From Alphaproteobacteria bacterium (GTDB lineage Bacteria > Pseudomonadota > Alphaproteobacteria > Reyranellales > Reyranellaceae): a DNA stretch of 34,529 nt. Each line of letters opens with the position of its first letter. The stretch's first letter is position 1. Under the pieces are notes generated by a model that was not told the DNA's origin, searched no databases, and worked only from the letters and a program-made list of their open reading frames with translations. A program made the position numbers and the translations under genes. This document shows, one piece after another, positions 21,600 to 32,204 of the stretch. The stretch covers positions 1 to 34,529 of the forward strand of contig RGPT01000014.1 of assembly GCA_010032545.1 (NCBI GenBank), in the 5' to 3' direction.

Positions 21600-22792
21600 G
21601 CATTCCGCCGGAACGCCTGGCAACCATCTTCGAGCCGTTCCAGCACGGCGGGAATCCTGTCGTCGGCGACATTGGCGAAGGCCAGCCGCACGAAGCGTTC
21701 CTGGCCCGTGCCGAACATGTCGCCCGGAATGGTCAGAAGATTCTCCTCGTCGGCCAGGCGCTTGGAGACGTCGGTCGAGCGCTGGCCCGCGAACGGATGC
21801 TCCACGTAGGCGAAATAGGCACCGATGCTGACCAGCCGCCAGCGGTTGGAGCGGGTGAGCCCATGGCCCAGCATGTCGGCCCGGGCCTTCAGCCCCTCGG
21901 TGTTGCGTCGCGCCCAAGGCAGGAGGTTGCCGAGGCCATAGAGGGCGGCTTCCTGGCCGAGGCGCGGCGGGCAGATCGAGACGCAGTCCATCGCCTTTTC
22001 GATCTCGGCCACCAGGCTCGACCCGGCCGTCACGCCGCCGACGCGGTAGCCGGTCAAGGCGAAGACCTTGGAGAAGCTGTAGAGGTGGACCAAGGTGCCG
22101 CGCCAGTCGGGATCGGAGAAGAGATCGTGCGGCCGTTCACCGTCGGGCAGGAAGTCCTTGTAGGTCTCGTCGAGGATGAGGGCGATGCCGCGCTGCTTGG
22201 CGAGTTCGTAGAAGGCATGGATGGTGGCGCGGGGATAGACCGCGCCGGTCGGATTGTTGGGCGAGATGAGGACGATGGCGCGGGTGCGCGGACCGATCAG
22301 CTTCGCCGCATCCTCGGCATCGGGTACGGCTCCCGAGCCAGGGCGGAAGTCGAGCGACACCGGCGCGATGCCCTGCATGCGCAGCCACATGTCGTGATTG
22401 AAGTAGTGCGGCCTGGGCAGGATCACCTGGTCGCCGGCTTGTGCCAGGCTCATGATCGCCAGGCAGAATGCCTGGTTGCAACCCGACGTGATCCCGACTT
22501 CTGCCGGCACGATTCGATCGGCGTAGAACGACGAAAGGTGAGCGGCATAGGCCTCGCGAAGGGCAGGCAGGCCGAGGATTGGCGTGTAGCCGTGAACGCC
22601 AGGGTCCAGCAGCAGCTTGCCCAGATGCTGCCGTAGCTCCAGCGCCGGCGGGTAACCTGGGACGGCCTGGCTAAGGTCGATCAACGGCCGGTCTGCGGGA
22701 AAGCTGCGGCCGAGAACCCAGCGCTTGGTCTCGCCGATGGGGGACGGCTCGACAGCTGCGAGCCATGGATTGGGCGTGTGGATTTGGGCCAT
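21600..22792 (-). CDS. Fold-type I PLP-dependent aminotransferase (class I/II); 3' end uncertain
   Basis: VLGRSFPADRPLIDLSQAVPGYPPALELRQHLGKLLLDPGVHGYTPILGLPALREAYAAHLS...ISPNNPTGAVYPRATIHAF...DETYKDFLPDG...YSFSKVFALTGYRVGG...RFVRLAFANVADDRIPAVLERLEDG. Confidence 0.88.
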
Positions 22793-22942
22793 GCCGGACT
22801 GATCTACCAATGGCCGACCCATAAGAGAAGCGCGACCGGGGCCCGTTGCCATCAAAATGCATTGCTTGAATGTCGTCTTGTGCCTAGCATCGCCGCCAAG
22901 GCCCCGAGCGAGGGCTATCGCGGCAACGCGGATTAGGGATCA

Positions 22943-22961
22943 GCCGTCCGGTCGGGACGGC
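22943..22961 (+). promoter_or_regulatory. Hairpin in the leader just upstream of the SBP ribosome binding site
   Basis: GCCGTCC-GGTCG-GGACGGC (7-bp perfect stem), followed by AGGAGG and ATG at 22981. Confidence 0.4.
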
Positions 22962-22980
22962 ACACAGGAGGAAATTGCTC

Positions 22981-24321
22981 ATGGCTTCCAGGAAAGTCGG
23001 TCGTCGTCGTTTCGTGGCCGGTACGGCTGCTTTGTCCACCGCGATGGTGGCAGCGCCCTTCGTCCGCGGTGCCTATGCCGCAGGCAAGCTCTCGCTCGGC
23101 CTGTGGGACCATTGGGTTCCGGGCGCCAACAAGACCAGCGAAGCATTGATCAAGGAATGGGCGGCCAAGGAGAAGGTCGACGTCACGATCGACTACATCA
23201 CTTCGCAGGGCAACAAGCTCCTGCTGACGACCGCCGCGGAATCCCAGGCCAAATCCGGCCACGACGTGCTGGCCTTCTCGACCTGGCTCCCGGCACGCTA
23301 CGCCGACCAGCTGGTGTCGATGAACGACATCATGGAGCCGCTGATCAAAGAGAACGGCGCCGTCAACGGAACCGTCGAGTATCTCGGCAAGGTGGGCGGC
23401 AAGTGGCTCGCCGTGCCGGCGACGATCGGCAGCCAGCTCAAGGGACCGTGCTCGCGCATCGACATGCTGAAGCAGCATGCCGGCATCGACATCCAGGCGA
23501 TGTACCCCGTCGGCGGACCGCCGAAAGCCGAGAACTGGAATCTCGATACCTTCATGAAGGCGGCAGAGGCCTGCCACAAGGCGGGCGCCACCTTCGGCAT
23601 CGGTCTCGGCAACACGTCGGACAGCGTCGATACCGCCGGCGCGATCTTCCACAGCTTCGGTGCGCAGCTCGTGAACGCCAAGGGCGACATCACCGTCAAG
23701 AGCGACAACGTGCGCAAGGCGCTGGACTACTACAAGCGCCTGATGTCGTTCCTGCCTGACGATGCGCCGGCGTGGGACGATGCCTCGAACAACAAGTGGC
23801 TGGTCTCCGGCAAGGGGGCGCTGATCATGAACCCGCCCAGCGCCTGGGCCGTCGCCAAGCGTGACGCGCCGAAGGTGGCCGAGCAATGCTGGTCGCACGG
23901 CTTCCCGGCCGGTCCTGCCGGCCGGTTCGGGCCGTTCCTGCCGTTCTTCTGGGGGACCTGGACCTTCAGCAAGAATCAGTCGGCGGCGAAGAGCCTGATG
24001 GTCTTCCTCAGCCAGAAGTCGGCTGCCGAGCAGCTGGTGGCGGCGAGCGGCGGTTACGACCTGCCGGCCTTCGCCAACTTCACGACGTTCAAGACCTGGG
24101 CCGAGGAAGGGCCGCCGACCGGCACCCTCTACCATTACCCGAACCCCTATAATCATCAGACCCTGTCGATTGCCGCGGCGCCCGCGCCGCACAAGATCGC
24201 CGAGCAGATCTACACGCAGGCCATCCAGACCCAGATGGTGGTTCGCCACTTCAAGGGCGAAGCCATGGACAGGACGCTCGACTGGGCGGCCAAGGAAATC
24301 GAAGGTTTCTCGCGCAACTAG
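22981..24321 (+). CDS. ABC transporter extracellular solute-binding protein (family 1), Tat-type signal
   Basis: MASRKVGRRRFVAGTAALSTAMVAAPFVRGAYA signal; KLSLGLWDHWVPGANKTSEALIKEWAAKEKVDVTIDYIT...GKGALIMNPPSAWAVAKRDAP...; followed by permeases and ATPase. Confidence 0.9.
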   Translation: MASRKVGRRRFVAGTAALSTAMVAAPFVRGAYAAGKLSLGLWDHWVPGANKTSEALIKEWAAKEKVDVTIDYITSQGNKLLLTTAAESQAKSGHDVLAFSTWLPARYADQLVSMNDIMEPLIKENGAVNGTVEYLGKVGGKWLAVPATIGSQLKGPCSRIDMLKQHAGIDIQAMYPVGGPPKAENWNLDTFMKAAEACHKAGATFGIGLGNTSDSVDTAGAIFHSFGAQLVNAKGDITVKSDNVRKALDYYKRLMSFLPDDAPAWDDASNNKWLVSGKGALIMNPPSAWAVAKRDAPKVAEQCWSHGFPAGPAGRFGPFLPFFWGTWTFSKNQSAAKSLMVFLSQKSAAEQLVAASGGYDLPAFANFTTFKTWAEEGPPTGTLYHYPNPYNHQTLSIAAAPAPHKIAEQIYTQAIQTQMVVRHFKGEAMDRTLDWAAKEIEGFSRN

Positions 24322-24344
24322 GCGCGGGACTTCGCAACGATCGG

Positions 24345-24370
24345 GGGACGCCGTCGCCAGACGGCGTCCC
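24345..24370 (+). promoter_or_regulatory. Perfect 11-bp intercistronic hairpin between SBP and permease genes
   Basis: GGGACGCCGTC-GCCA-GACGGCGTCCC, no T-tract following. Confidence 0.6.
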
Positions 24371-24407
24371 TACGAGCGTATCGGCCAACCACGCCGGGAG
24401 CATCTCA

Positions 24408-25337
24408 ATGGCAGACATCGCCGCCCCAAGTTCCATCGCCACCATGGGCGACCGTCGCAGCAGCCTGCACAAGCTCATGCAGCGCAAGTCGACCATCGCC
24501 TTCCTGATGGCTCTGCCGCTGATCCTGCTGATCCTGATCCTGGTCGCCTATCCGGCTGGATACGCTGTCTACCTGGCGACGCTGAACAAGGGCATGACGC
24601 GCTTCGTCGGCTTCGGCAATTTCGAGTTCCTGTTCGGCCGCGACACCTTCTGGCTCGTCGTCTACCAGTCCTGCCTGTTCGCCATCACCGCCGTCATCTT
24701 CAAGGCGATCATCGGCTTCGTCGTGGCGCATTTCGTGCACAACATCCCGAGCAAGGGCCAGCGCAAATGGCGCGGCATGCTCCTTGTGCCGTGGGTCATC
24801 CCGCCGGCCATGAGCACGCTCGCCTGGCTGTGGCTGTTCGACCCGTCCTACAGCGCCATCAACTATCTGCTGGCGCCGCTCGGCATCGACCGCATTCCCT
24901 GGACCGGCGAGGCCGGCTGGGCGCGTTTCTCCGTCATCCTGGTGAACGTCTGGATCGGCGCGCCGTTCTTCATGATAATGTATCTTGCGGCGCTCAAGTC
25001 GGTGCCCGATCAGCTCTACGAGGCCGCCGCCATCGACGGCGCCACGTGGTGGCAGCGCATCTGGTACGTGACCCTGCCGATGATGCGCAACATCATCGCC
25101 ATCACGGCCCTGTTCTCGCTGATCGTCACCTTCGCCAACTTCGACATCGTGCGCGTGTTGACCGCGGGCGGTCCGCTCAACAGCACCCACATCTTCGGCA
25201 CCTGGGCGTTCCGCGTCGGAATCGAGGGCGGCGACATACCGCTCGGCGCCAGCGTGTCCCTGTTCATGGTGCCGATCCTGGCGGTCGCCGCCGCCTTCAT
25301 CCTGCGCGACATCACCAAGCGGGGGAGTGAGGTCTGA
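24408..25337 (+). CDS. Carbohydrate ABC transporter permease (MalF/UgpA-type)
   Basis: Multiple TM segments; EAA-like loop YEAAAIDGATWWQRIWYVTLPMMRNIIAI. Confidence 0.93.
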   Translation: MADIAAPSSIATMGDRRSSLHKLMQRKSTIAFLMALPLILLILILVAYPAGYAVYLATLNKGMTRFVGFGNFEFLFGRDTFWLVVYQSCLFAITAVIFKAIIGFVVAHFVHNIPSKGQRKWRGMLLVPWVIPPAMSTLAWLWLFDPSYSAINYLLAPLGIDRIPWTGEAGWARFSVILVNVWIGAPFFMIMYLAALKSVPDQLYEAAAIDGATWWQRIWYVTLPMMRNIIAITALFSLIVTFANFDIVRVLTAGGPLNSTHIFGTWAFRVGIEGGDIPLGASVSLFMVPILAVAAAFILRDITKRGSEV

Positions 25338-26242
25338 TGGCCAACACTGCAGTCGCGGACGCTTCCGTCCGTCCAGCCTATGGCAGCATGAGTCGTGACC
25401 GGCGCTGGGCGTTGCGCTGGTCCTATTTTTTCCTCGTGCTGTTTGCCATCTTCTTCCTGATGCCGCCGATCTACATGCTGATCACCTCGCTGAAGACCAG
25501 CCAGGAGATCTCGGCCGCCGGCAATCCATGGTGGATCTACAATCCGACGCTCGCAAACTACGCCGAGCTGCTGACCCAGAACCACTACCTGATCTTCTTC
25601 CGCAACTCGGCGGTCGTGTCGGTCTGCGTGGTGGCCGTCACGATGCTGATCAGTGTCATTGCCGCATTCGCCCTGGCACGCATGAAGTTCTGGGGCTCGG
25701 CCACGCTGGCGACCGGCGTGTTCATGACCTACCTGATCCCCGAGACGTTGCTGTTCATCCCGCTGTTCAAGATGTTCGCCTGGGTCAACGATACCTTCGG
25801 CATCCAGCTGATGAACCATTGGTGGACGCTGATCATCCTCTATCCGACCCTGACCGTGCCGTTCTGCACCTGGATCATGATCGGCTACTTCGCGTCCATC
25901 CCGAAGGAACTGGACGAGGCGGCGCTGATCGATGGCGCCACCTGGACCCAGACACTGACCAAGATCTTCATTCCGGTGGCGCTGCCCGGCATCATCGCCG
26001 CGACCATCTTTGCCTTCACCGTGTCGTGGGCCCAGTTTCTCTATCCGCTGGCCTTCACCACCTCGACCACGGAACTGGTGCTGCCGGTCGGCATCATCAC
26101 GACGCTGATCAAGGGCGACGTGTTCAACTGGGGCCAGATCATGACCGGGGCGCTGCTGGGGGCCGCGCCGCCGCTCATCATCTACGCCTTCCTCATGGAC
26201 TATTACATCGCGGGTCTGACTGCCGGCGCGACCAAAGGGTAA
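25337..26242 (+). CDS. Carbohydrate ABC transporter permease (MalG/UgpE-type)
   Basis: EAA loop KELDEAALIDGATWTQTLTKIFIPVALPGIIAATIFAFTVSWAQFLYPLAF; ATG overlaps the preceding stop. Confidence 0.93.
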   Translation: MANTAVADASVRPAYGSMSRDRRWALRWSYFFLVLFAIFFLMPPIYMLITSLKTSQEISAAGNPWWIYNPTLANYAELLTQNHYLIFFRNSAVVSVCVVAVTMLISVIAAFALARMKFWGSATLATGVFMTYLIPETLLFIPLFKMFAWVNDTFGIQLMNHWWTLIILYPTLTVPFCTWIMIGYFASIPKELDEAALIDGATWTQTLTKIFIPVALPGIIAATIFAFTVSWAQFLYPLAFTTSTTELVLPVGIITTLIKGDVFNWGQIMTGALLGAAPPLIIYAFLMDYYIAGLTAGATKG

Positions 26243-26248
26243 GGGACA

Positions 26249-27349
<1,101 letters not shown>

Positions 27350-27381
27350 CTCCCTCCAGTCGAAGCCTTAAGGAGAAATCG

Positions 27382-28146
27382 ATGGCTACATTGACGGGCA
27401 AGATCGCCTGGGTGACCGGTGCTGGCTCGGGTATTGGCCAGGCAGCGGCGGTCGCGCTCGCCCGGGAAGGCGCCACGGTCGTGCTGACCGGCCGCCGCAA
27501 GGGGCCGCTGGAGGAGACGGCGGCGACGATCAAGAAGGCGGGCGGCAAGGCCGTCGTGATGCCGGGCGACCTGATGAAGGCCTCGGCCGTCAAGAAGATC
27601 GCGGCCGACATCGGCAAGAAGTTCGGCCGCTGCGACATCCTCGTGAACAACGCCGGCCTGAACATCCTCGAGCGCACGTTCAAGCAGCTGACGCCCGCCG
27701 GCATCGACCAGGTGATCCAGGGCAATCTATCCAGCGCCTTCTATTGCACCACGGCGGTGCTGCCGATGATGCGCAAGCAGAAGGGCGGCCTCCTGATCCA
27801 CACTTCGTCGGTCGCCGGCCGGGTGCCCGGCCCATTGAGCGGCGCCACCTACTCGGCGGCCAAGCACGGCGTGGTGGCGATGAGCCACACGCTCAACATG
27901 GAGGAGTGCGTCAACGGCATTCGTTCCTGCGCGGTTCTGCCGGGCGAGGTGGCGACCCCGATCCTCGACAAGCGGCCAGTGCCGGTGACCAAGGCCGAAC
28001 GCGCCCGCATGGCGCAGTCGGAGGACGTCGGCGACCTGATCCGGTACATCGCCTGCCTGCCGGCGCATATCGTGATCAACGAGGTCATGATCAACCCGAC
28101 TTGGAACCGCGGCTACGTCGCCAACCTCCAACGCAGCAAGGCCTGA
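27382..28146 (+). CDS. SDR family NAD(P)-dependent oxidoreductase
   Basis: WVTGAGSGIGQAAAVALAREGATVVLTGRR, NNAG, SAAKHGVVAM (YxxxK). Confidence 0.94.
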   Translation: MATLTGKIAWVTGAGSGIGQAAAVALAREGATVVLTGRRKGPLEETAATIKKAGGKAVVMPGDLMKASAVKKIAADIGKKFGRCDILVNNAGLNILERTFKQLTPAGIDQVIQGNLSSAFYCTTAVLPMMRKQKGGLLIHTSSVAGRVPGPLSGATYSAAKHGVVAMSHTLNMEECVNGIRSCAVLPGEVATPILDKRPVPVTKAERARMAQSEDVGDLIRYIACLPAHIVINEVMINPTWNRGYVANLQRSKA

Positions 28147-28147
28147 C

Positions 28148-29239
28148 ATGACGGTCACGATCGGGGCGAAGGCGCTGGAAGCCTTCGTCGGGGACATCTT
28201 TGCCTCGGCGGGATGTTCGCCGGAGGAGGGCGCTCGCATCGGCCGCTATCTCGTCAGTGCCAATCTTTCCGGCCACGACAGCCACGGCGTCGTGCGGGTG
28301 CCACGCTACGCCATCCAGAAGAAGAACGGGACCGTGGTGCCGGACGTCACGGTCGAGGTCGTGATCGACACGCCTGTGATCGCCGTCGTCGACGGCAAGT
28401 ATGGCTTCGGCCAGACGGTGACGCCGCAGGCGGTGCGCATTGGCATCGAGAAATGCCTCAAGAATGGCCTCTCCGCCGTCACCTTGCGCAACGCCGGCCA
28501 CGTCGGCCGGGTCGGCGACTGGGCCGAGATGGCGGCGGAAGCCGGCCTCGTTTCGATCCACTTCGTGAACGCCGCAGGCAGCGTCCTCGTGGCGCCCTAC
28601 GGCGGTGTCGAGCGGCGCTTCTCGACGGCGCCCTACTGCGTCGGCATTCCGCGGCCCGGGCAGGATCCGCTGGTCCTCGACTTCGCGACCTCGATCGTGG
28701 CGGAGGGCAAGGTGCTGGTGGCGAGCCAGGGCGGCAAGAAGGTGCCCGACGGCGCGCTGATCGGGCCCGACGGCAAGCCCAGCGCCGACCCGCACCTGCT
28801 CTACGGCGACTACACGCCGACCGGCCCGCGCGAGCATGCCAAGGGCACCGGCGCCATCCAGGCATTCGGCGACCACAAGGGCTCCGGCCTCGCCTTCATG
28901 TGCGAGATGCTGGGGGGCTCGCTCAGCGGCAATGGCGCCACCGATCCCAAGCGCGGTCGCTTCGCCAACGGCATGCTGTCGTTCTACGTCGATCCCAAGG
29001 TCTTCGATCCGGCCGGCTTCTTCCCGGCCGACATCGCCAGGTACGTGGCCTTCGTGAAGAGCTCGAAGCCAGCTGGTGCGGGCAGCGAAGTGCTGGTGCC
29101 CGGCGAGCCGGAATCCCGGACACGGGCCAAGCGCCTGTCCGAGGGTGTGCCGCTGCCCGACGACACCTGGGCCGCCATCGTCGAGACGGCGCGCGGCGTC
29201 GGCCTCGACGAGCGGCGCATTCAGCTCGCCACGATGTAG
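28148..29239 (+). CDS. Ldh family (type-2 malate/L-lactate/ureidoglycolate) oxidoreductase
   Basis: DSHGVVRVPRYAIQKKNG, ITLRNAGH-like SAVTLRNAGHVGRVGDWAEMAAEAG, DHKGSGLAFMCEMLGGSLSG. Confidence 0.9.
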   Translation: MTVTIGAKALEAFVGDIFASAGCSPEEGARIGRYLVSANLSGHDSHGVVRVPRYAIQKKNGTVVPDVTVEVVIDTPVIAVVDGKYGFGQTVTPQAVRIGIEKCLKNGLSAVTLRNAGHVGRVGDWAEMAAEAGLVSIHFVNAAGSVLVAPYGGVERRFSTAPYCVGIPRPGQDPLVLDFATSIVAEGKVLVASQGGKKVPDGALIGPDGKPSADPHLLYGDYTPTGPREHAKGTGAIQAFGDHKGSGLAFMCEMLGGSLSGNGATDPKRGRFANGMLSFYVDPKVFDPAGFFPADIARYVAFVKSSKPAGAGSEVLVPGEPESRTRAKRLSEGVPLPDDTWAAIVETARGVGLDERRIQLATM

Positions 29240-29242
29240 CCT

Positions 29243-30907
29243 TCAGCGGCCCGGTGCGCGACGGAGCCGGTGGAACGGCCCGGCAACCGGATCGTCGAAG
29301 GCGAGCGTCGCTGCATAGTCCGCGTGCAGCATGCGCTGCAGGGCGGCGAGCTTGAGGCCGTCGGCAATCATGCCGGTCTCGGTTTCGAGCTGCCTGAGTT
29401 CCATCGGCCAGAGCCTGGCGATGAACACGTCGTAGCCGAGGTCGAGGGCGCGATCGATCTGTCGGCGGAGGTCGGCGACGTGGGCCTCGGTGGTCCACTC
29501 CGGATGCCGCAGCACCTGGCTGGTGAAGCCGATCCACTTGAATTTCGGCAAGGCCTGTGGCGCCGGACCGAGGGCCGCGATGCCCGGTTCCGCGGGACCC
29601 CAGTGCAGCGAGGCGTAGATCATCGACCAGTCGAAATCATGCAGGACGAACACGCTGCGCGCCGGATCGGCCCGCGTCTCCAGACGCTCGATCGCCTGCT
29701 GCCACCGGCTGTCGAGGCCGCGCAGCGGCGCCAGGCTCCAGACATTGTAGGCGAGCAGCGCCACCGACAGGCCCCCCAGCGCCGCGAGTCCGTTGCGTCC
29801 CCAGCGCCGCCGGGCCGCCACCAGGACCAGCGCCCAGGCCGGCGTCAGCCAGGCCATGACGTTGATCTGCATCTGCGGATCCTGCGGCTGGGAATAGAGA
29901 TTGAACACCGAGCCGGCGGCGAAGGTGATGCCGAAGACCGCGGCAAGTGCTCGGGCCCGGCTGTCGTGGCGTGCGCGCCACAGCATTGGACCAGCCACGG
30001 CAGCGATGGCCAGCATCCAGACCGTCGCGGTGTAGCGCCAGATGTCCCAGCCCGGAATGCCCGGGATGGCCGCCACGCCGGCGCCCAGCAGGTAGGCCAC
30101 CATGCCGTCCCACAGGTAGCCGACCTTGGGCCAGGTGAAGCCCGCCCAGACCGAGCGCACGGCCTTGCCCGTCCAGAGGAGATCGAACGGGCCGACGGCG
30201 CCGTTGTGGCCGTGCCAGGCTGCAGCTGCAACGCCTGCCGTCGCGACCATGGTGGCCAGGAACAGCGCGATCCAGCCCAGCCGTGCTACCGGCCGCCGCT
30301 CGCAGAGCCAGAGCGCCGCCAGCATCGCGGGCAGGGTGGGAAACATCAGCCGCCACTCGAACAGCCATGCGATCGAGAACAGCACGGCCACCGCCACCAC
30401 GCGCGGAGCTGTCGGCCGCGCGAACCAGACGGCGCCCAGCGCCATCGATGCGAACAGCAGCGTGTAGGACGGCAGGATGTCCTCGTTCACGATGGCGAGG
30501 AACATCACGAAGCTCGACGCGATGTGGAACAGCGCCGCGAGCAGCGCCACCAGCCGCTCGCCCGTGAGGGTGCGCACCATCAAGTAGACGGCGCACAGAC
30601 AGAGGCTGCAGCTCACCGCGTTCAGGATGGTGATCTGCCGCCGTGGATCGCCGGCGAACACACCCAGCAGATCGAGCCCTCGGCACAACGCGCCGTAGAC
30701 CGGATAGAACAGATAGTTCGACGGATAGAGCGGCGCGTGCGCCGGGTCGACCACCCACGGCTTCAGCTCGAGGCTCTTGAACACGCCGTTGCCGGTGAGG
30801 CCGCCCTGGGCATTGTCGAACCACAGGATGAGCGCGATCAGCAGCGCGCTGCCGCCGATCGCCAGAAGGGCGAGATCGGCCGCATAGCCCCCTTTTGGGG
30901 ATGCCAT
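29243..30907 (-). CDS. Polytopic membrane protein, possibly glycosyltransferase (PMT/GT39-like)
   Basis: ATG at 30907; about ten hydrophobic segments followed by a soluble C-terminal region (SVFVLHDFDWSMIYASLHWGPAEPGIAALGPAP...YDVFIARLWPMELRQLETETGM). No catalytic motif confidently identified. Confidence 0.7.
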   Translation of the reverse strand: MASPKGGYAADLALLAIGGSALLIALILWFDNAQGGLTGNGVFKSLELKPWVVDPAHAPLYPSNYLFYPVYGALCRGLDLLGVFAGDPRRQITILNAVSCSLCLCAVYLMVRTLTGERLVALLAALFHIASSFVMFLAIVNEDILPSYTLLFASMALGAVWFARPTAPRVVAVAVLFSIAWLFEWRLMFPTLPAMLAALWLCERRPVARLGWIALFLATMVATAGVAAAAWHGHNGAVGPFDLLWTGKAVRSVWAGFTWPKVGYLWDGMVAYLLGAGVAAIPGIPGWDIWRYTATVWMLAIAAVAGPMLWRARHDSRARALAAVFGITFAAGSVFNLYSQPQDPQMQINVMAWLTPAWALVLVAARRRWGRNGLAALGGLSVALLAYNVWSLAPLRGLDSRWQQAIERLETRADPARSVFVLHDFDWSMIYASLHWGPAEPGIAALGPAPQALPKFKWIGFTSQVLRHPEWTTEAHVADLRRQIDRALDLGYDVFIARLWPMELRQLETETGMIADGLKLAALQRMLHADYAATLAFDDPVAGPFHRLRRAPGR

Positions 30908-30972
30908 GGGCGATGATCTGGTGGAGCCGGTGGCGAAGACCAAGGAAATACTATCCGCTTGCGCGCTCGCCT

Positions 30973-31048
30973 TGGCGCTCCCTACGGGATTCGAACCCGT
31001 GTTTTAGCCTTGAGAGGGCCACGTCCTAGGCCTCTAGACGAAGGGAGC
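30973..31048 (-). tRNA. tRNA-Glu(CTC)
   Basis: Reverse complement GCTCCCTTCGTCTAGAGGCCTAGGACGTGGCCCTCTCAAGGCTAAAACACGGGTTCGAATCCCGTAGGGAGCGCCA: 7-bp acceptor, D arm, anticodon loop CTCTCAA (anticodon CTC), T arm GGTTCGAATCC, encoded CCA. Confidence 0.96.
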
Positions 31049-31116
31049 TAAGGGCCGGACGCGACAGATAGTCGAATGGCCCTGCCGGTGCAACCCCTCC
31101 CGCTGCCAGGAGCCGG

Positions 31117-32121
31117 TCAGCCGGGTTTGCGGCCGGTAATCCGGGACAGGACGCCGGGCACGAAGGGGTGAACGGCGACGCCGGCGAAGCCTGCACCCTG
31201 CAGATAGCCCTTCACCTCCGATTCGGTATGGGCAAGGCCGGTGCTGTGCTGGATCGCCTCGTTGAGGCCCCACAGCGCGGCGGAGAGCGGACCGCGCCGG
31301 TCGTCGTGCAGGGTCTCGCCGATCAGATGCATCTCGCCACCGGGGACGAGGGCGGCAAAGGCCTTGCCGACGACGAGCCGGATCAGGTCGGGCTCGTACT
31401 GCGGCAGGTTGCTGGCCATCACCACGACATCGACGCCCTGCGGGAACTCGGTGCGGGTGAAGTCGCCGGGCAAGGTCGTGACGCGGTCGTCGGCGTTGTT
31501 GGCGGCGATGTACTCCTTTGCCACCACGGCCACCGGCGGCAGGTCGAGCAAGATTGCCTTCAGGCCCGGGAACGTCTGTGTCGCCACGATGCTGTAGGCG
31601 CCCGAGCCGCCGCCGAGATCGAGCAGCAGCTTGCGGCCTTTCAGATCGACGCTGCGGCTGAAGAGACGGGCAGCGCCCATGCCGATGGAGTAGGTGGCGG
31701 CGTGGTAGCGCCGCGCGTCCTCGACCGTGAAGTCGACATAGGCGCCAAGCCGGTTCTCCTCGGGCTTGCGCAGCCTCGTCGACAGCTCGCCGAAAGCGGC
31801 CCAGCGCGGCTTGGTGAACAGGATCCAGGGGCCGGCGTAACGGTCGCTGTCCTTCACCAGGAAGCGCTCGACGTCGGCGGCGTTGGCGAAGCGATCACCG
31901 TCGCGGGTGAGCAGGGTCATGGCGACCAGCACGGTCAGCAGGCGTTCGGCGTTGCGCTCGGAAATGCCCACGGCCTTGGCCACGGATGCGATCGTGTCCT
32001 GGCCATGGGCGATGGCGGTAAAAACTTCCAGTTCGACCGCGGCCATCAGGGCCGCACTTTCCCAATAGGCCTGCGCCATCTTCTGCAGGCGCGTCGTATC
32101 GAGGCGCGGTTTCTCGGCCAT
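31117..32121 (-). CDS. AdoMet-dependent O-methyltransferase with N-terminal dimerisation/winged-helix domain
   Basis: MAEKPRLDTTRLQKMAQAYWESAALMAAVELEVFTAIAHGQDTIASVAKAVGISERNAERLLTVLVAM; LLLDLGGGSGAYSIVATQTFPGLKAILLDLPPV; start at ATG 32121. Confidence 0.87.
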   Translation of the reverse strand: MAEKPRLDTTRLQKMAQAYWESAALMAAVELEVFTAIAHGQDTIASVAKAVGISERNAERLLTVLVAMTLLTRDGDRFANAADVERFLVKDSDRYAGPWILFTKPRWAAFGELSTRLRKPEENRLGAYVDFTVEDARRYHAATYSIGMGAARLFSRSVDLKGRKLLLDLGGGSGAYSIVATQTFPGLKAILLDLPPVAVVAKEYIAANNADDRVTTLPGDFTRTEFPQGVDVVVMASNLPQYEPDLIRLVVGKAFAALVPGGEMHLIGETLHDDRRGPLSAALWGLNEAIQHSTGLAHTESEVKGYLQGAGFAGVAVHPFVPGVLSRITGRKPG

Positions 32122-32204
32122 TTGGGGGATCCTCCTTTGTTGCCGGATCATACCGCTCGGGCCTAAGCTTGCCTCTCGCCTGTTTCCGCCGGGAGGAACC
32201 GCCC

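Noticed and set aside
20783-22855. 690-aa natural aminotransferase-hydrolase fusion protein
   Set aside because: The hydrolase is in a different frame from the aminotransferase; the tail of the 690-aa ORF is out-of-frame translation of the hydrolase.
30960-31110. tRNA-Glu as an integration site for a mobile element
   Set aside because: No integrase, no duplicated tRNA 3' end and no compositional shift were seen next to it.
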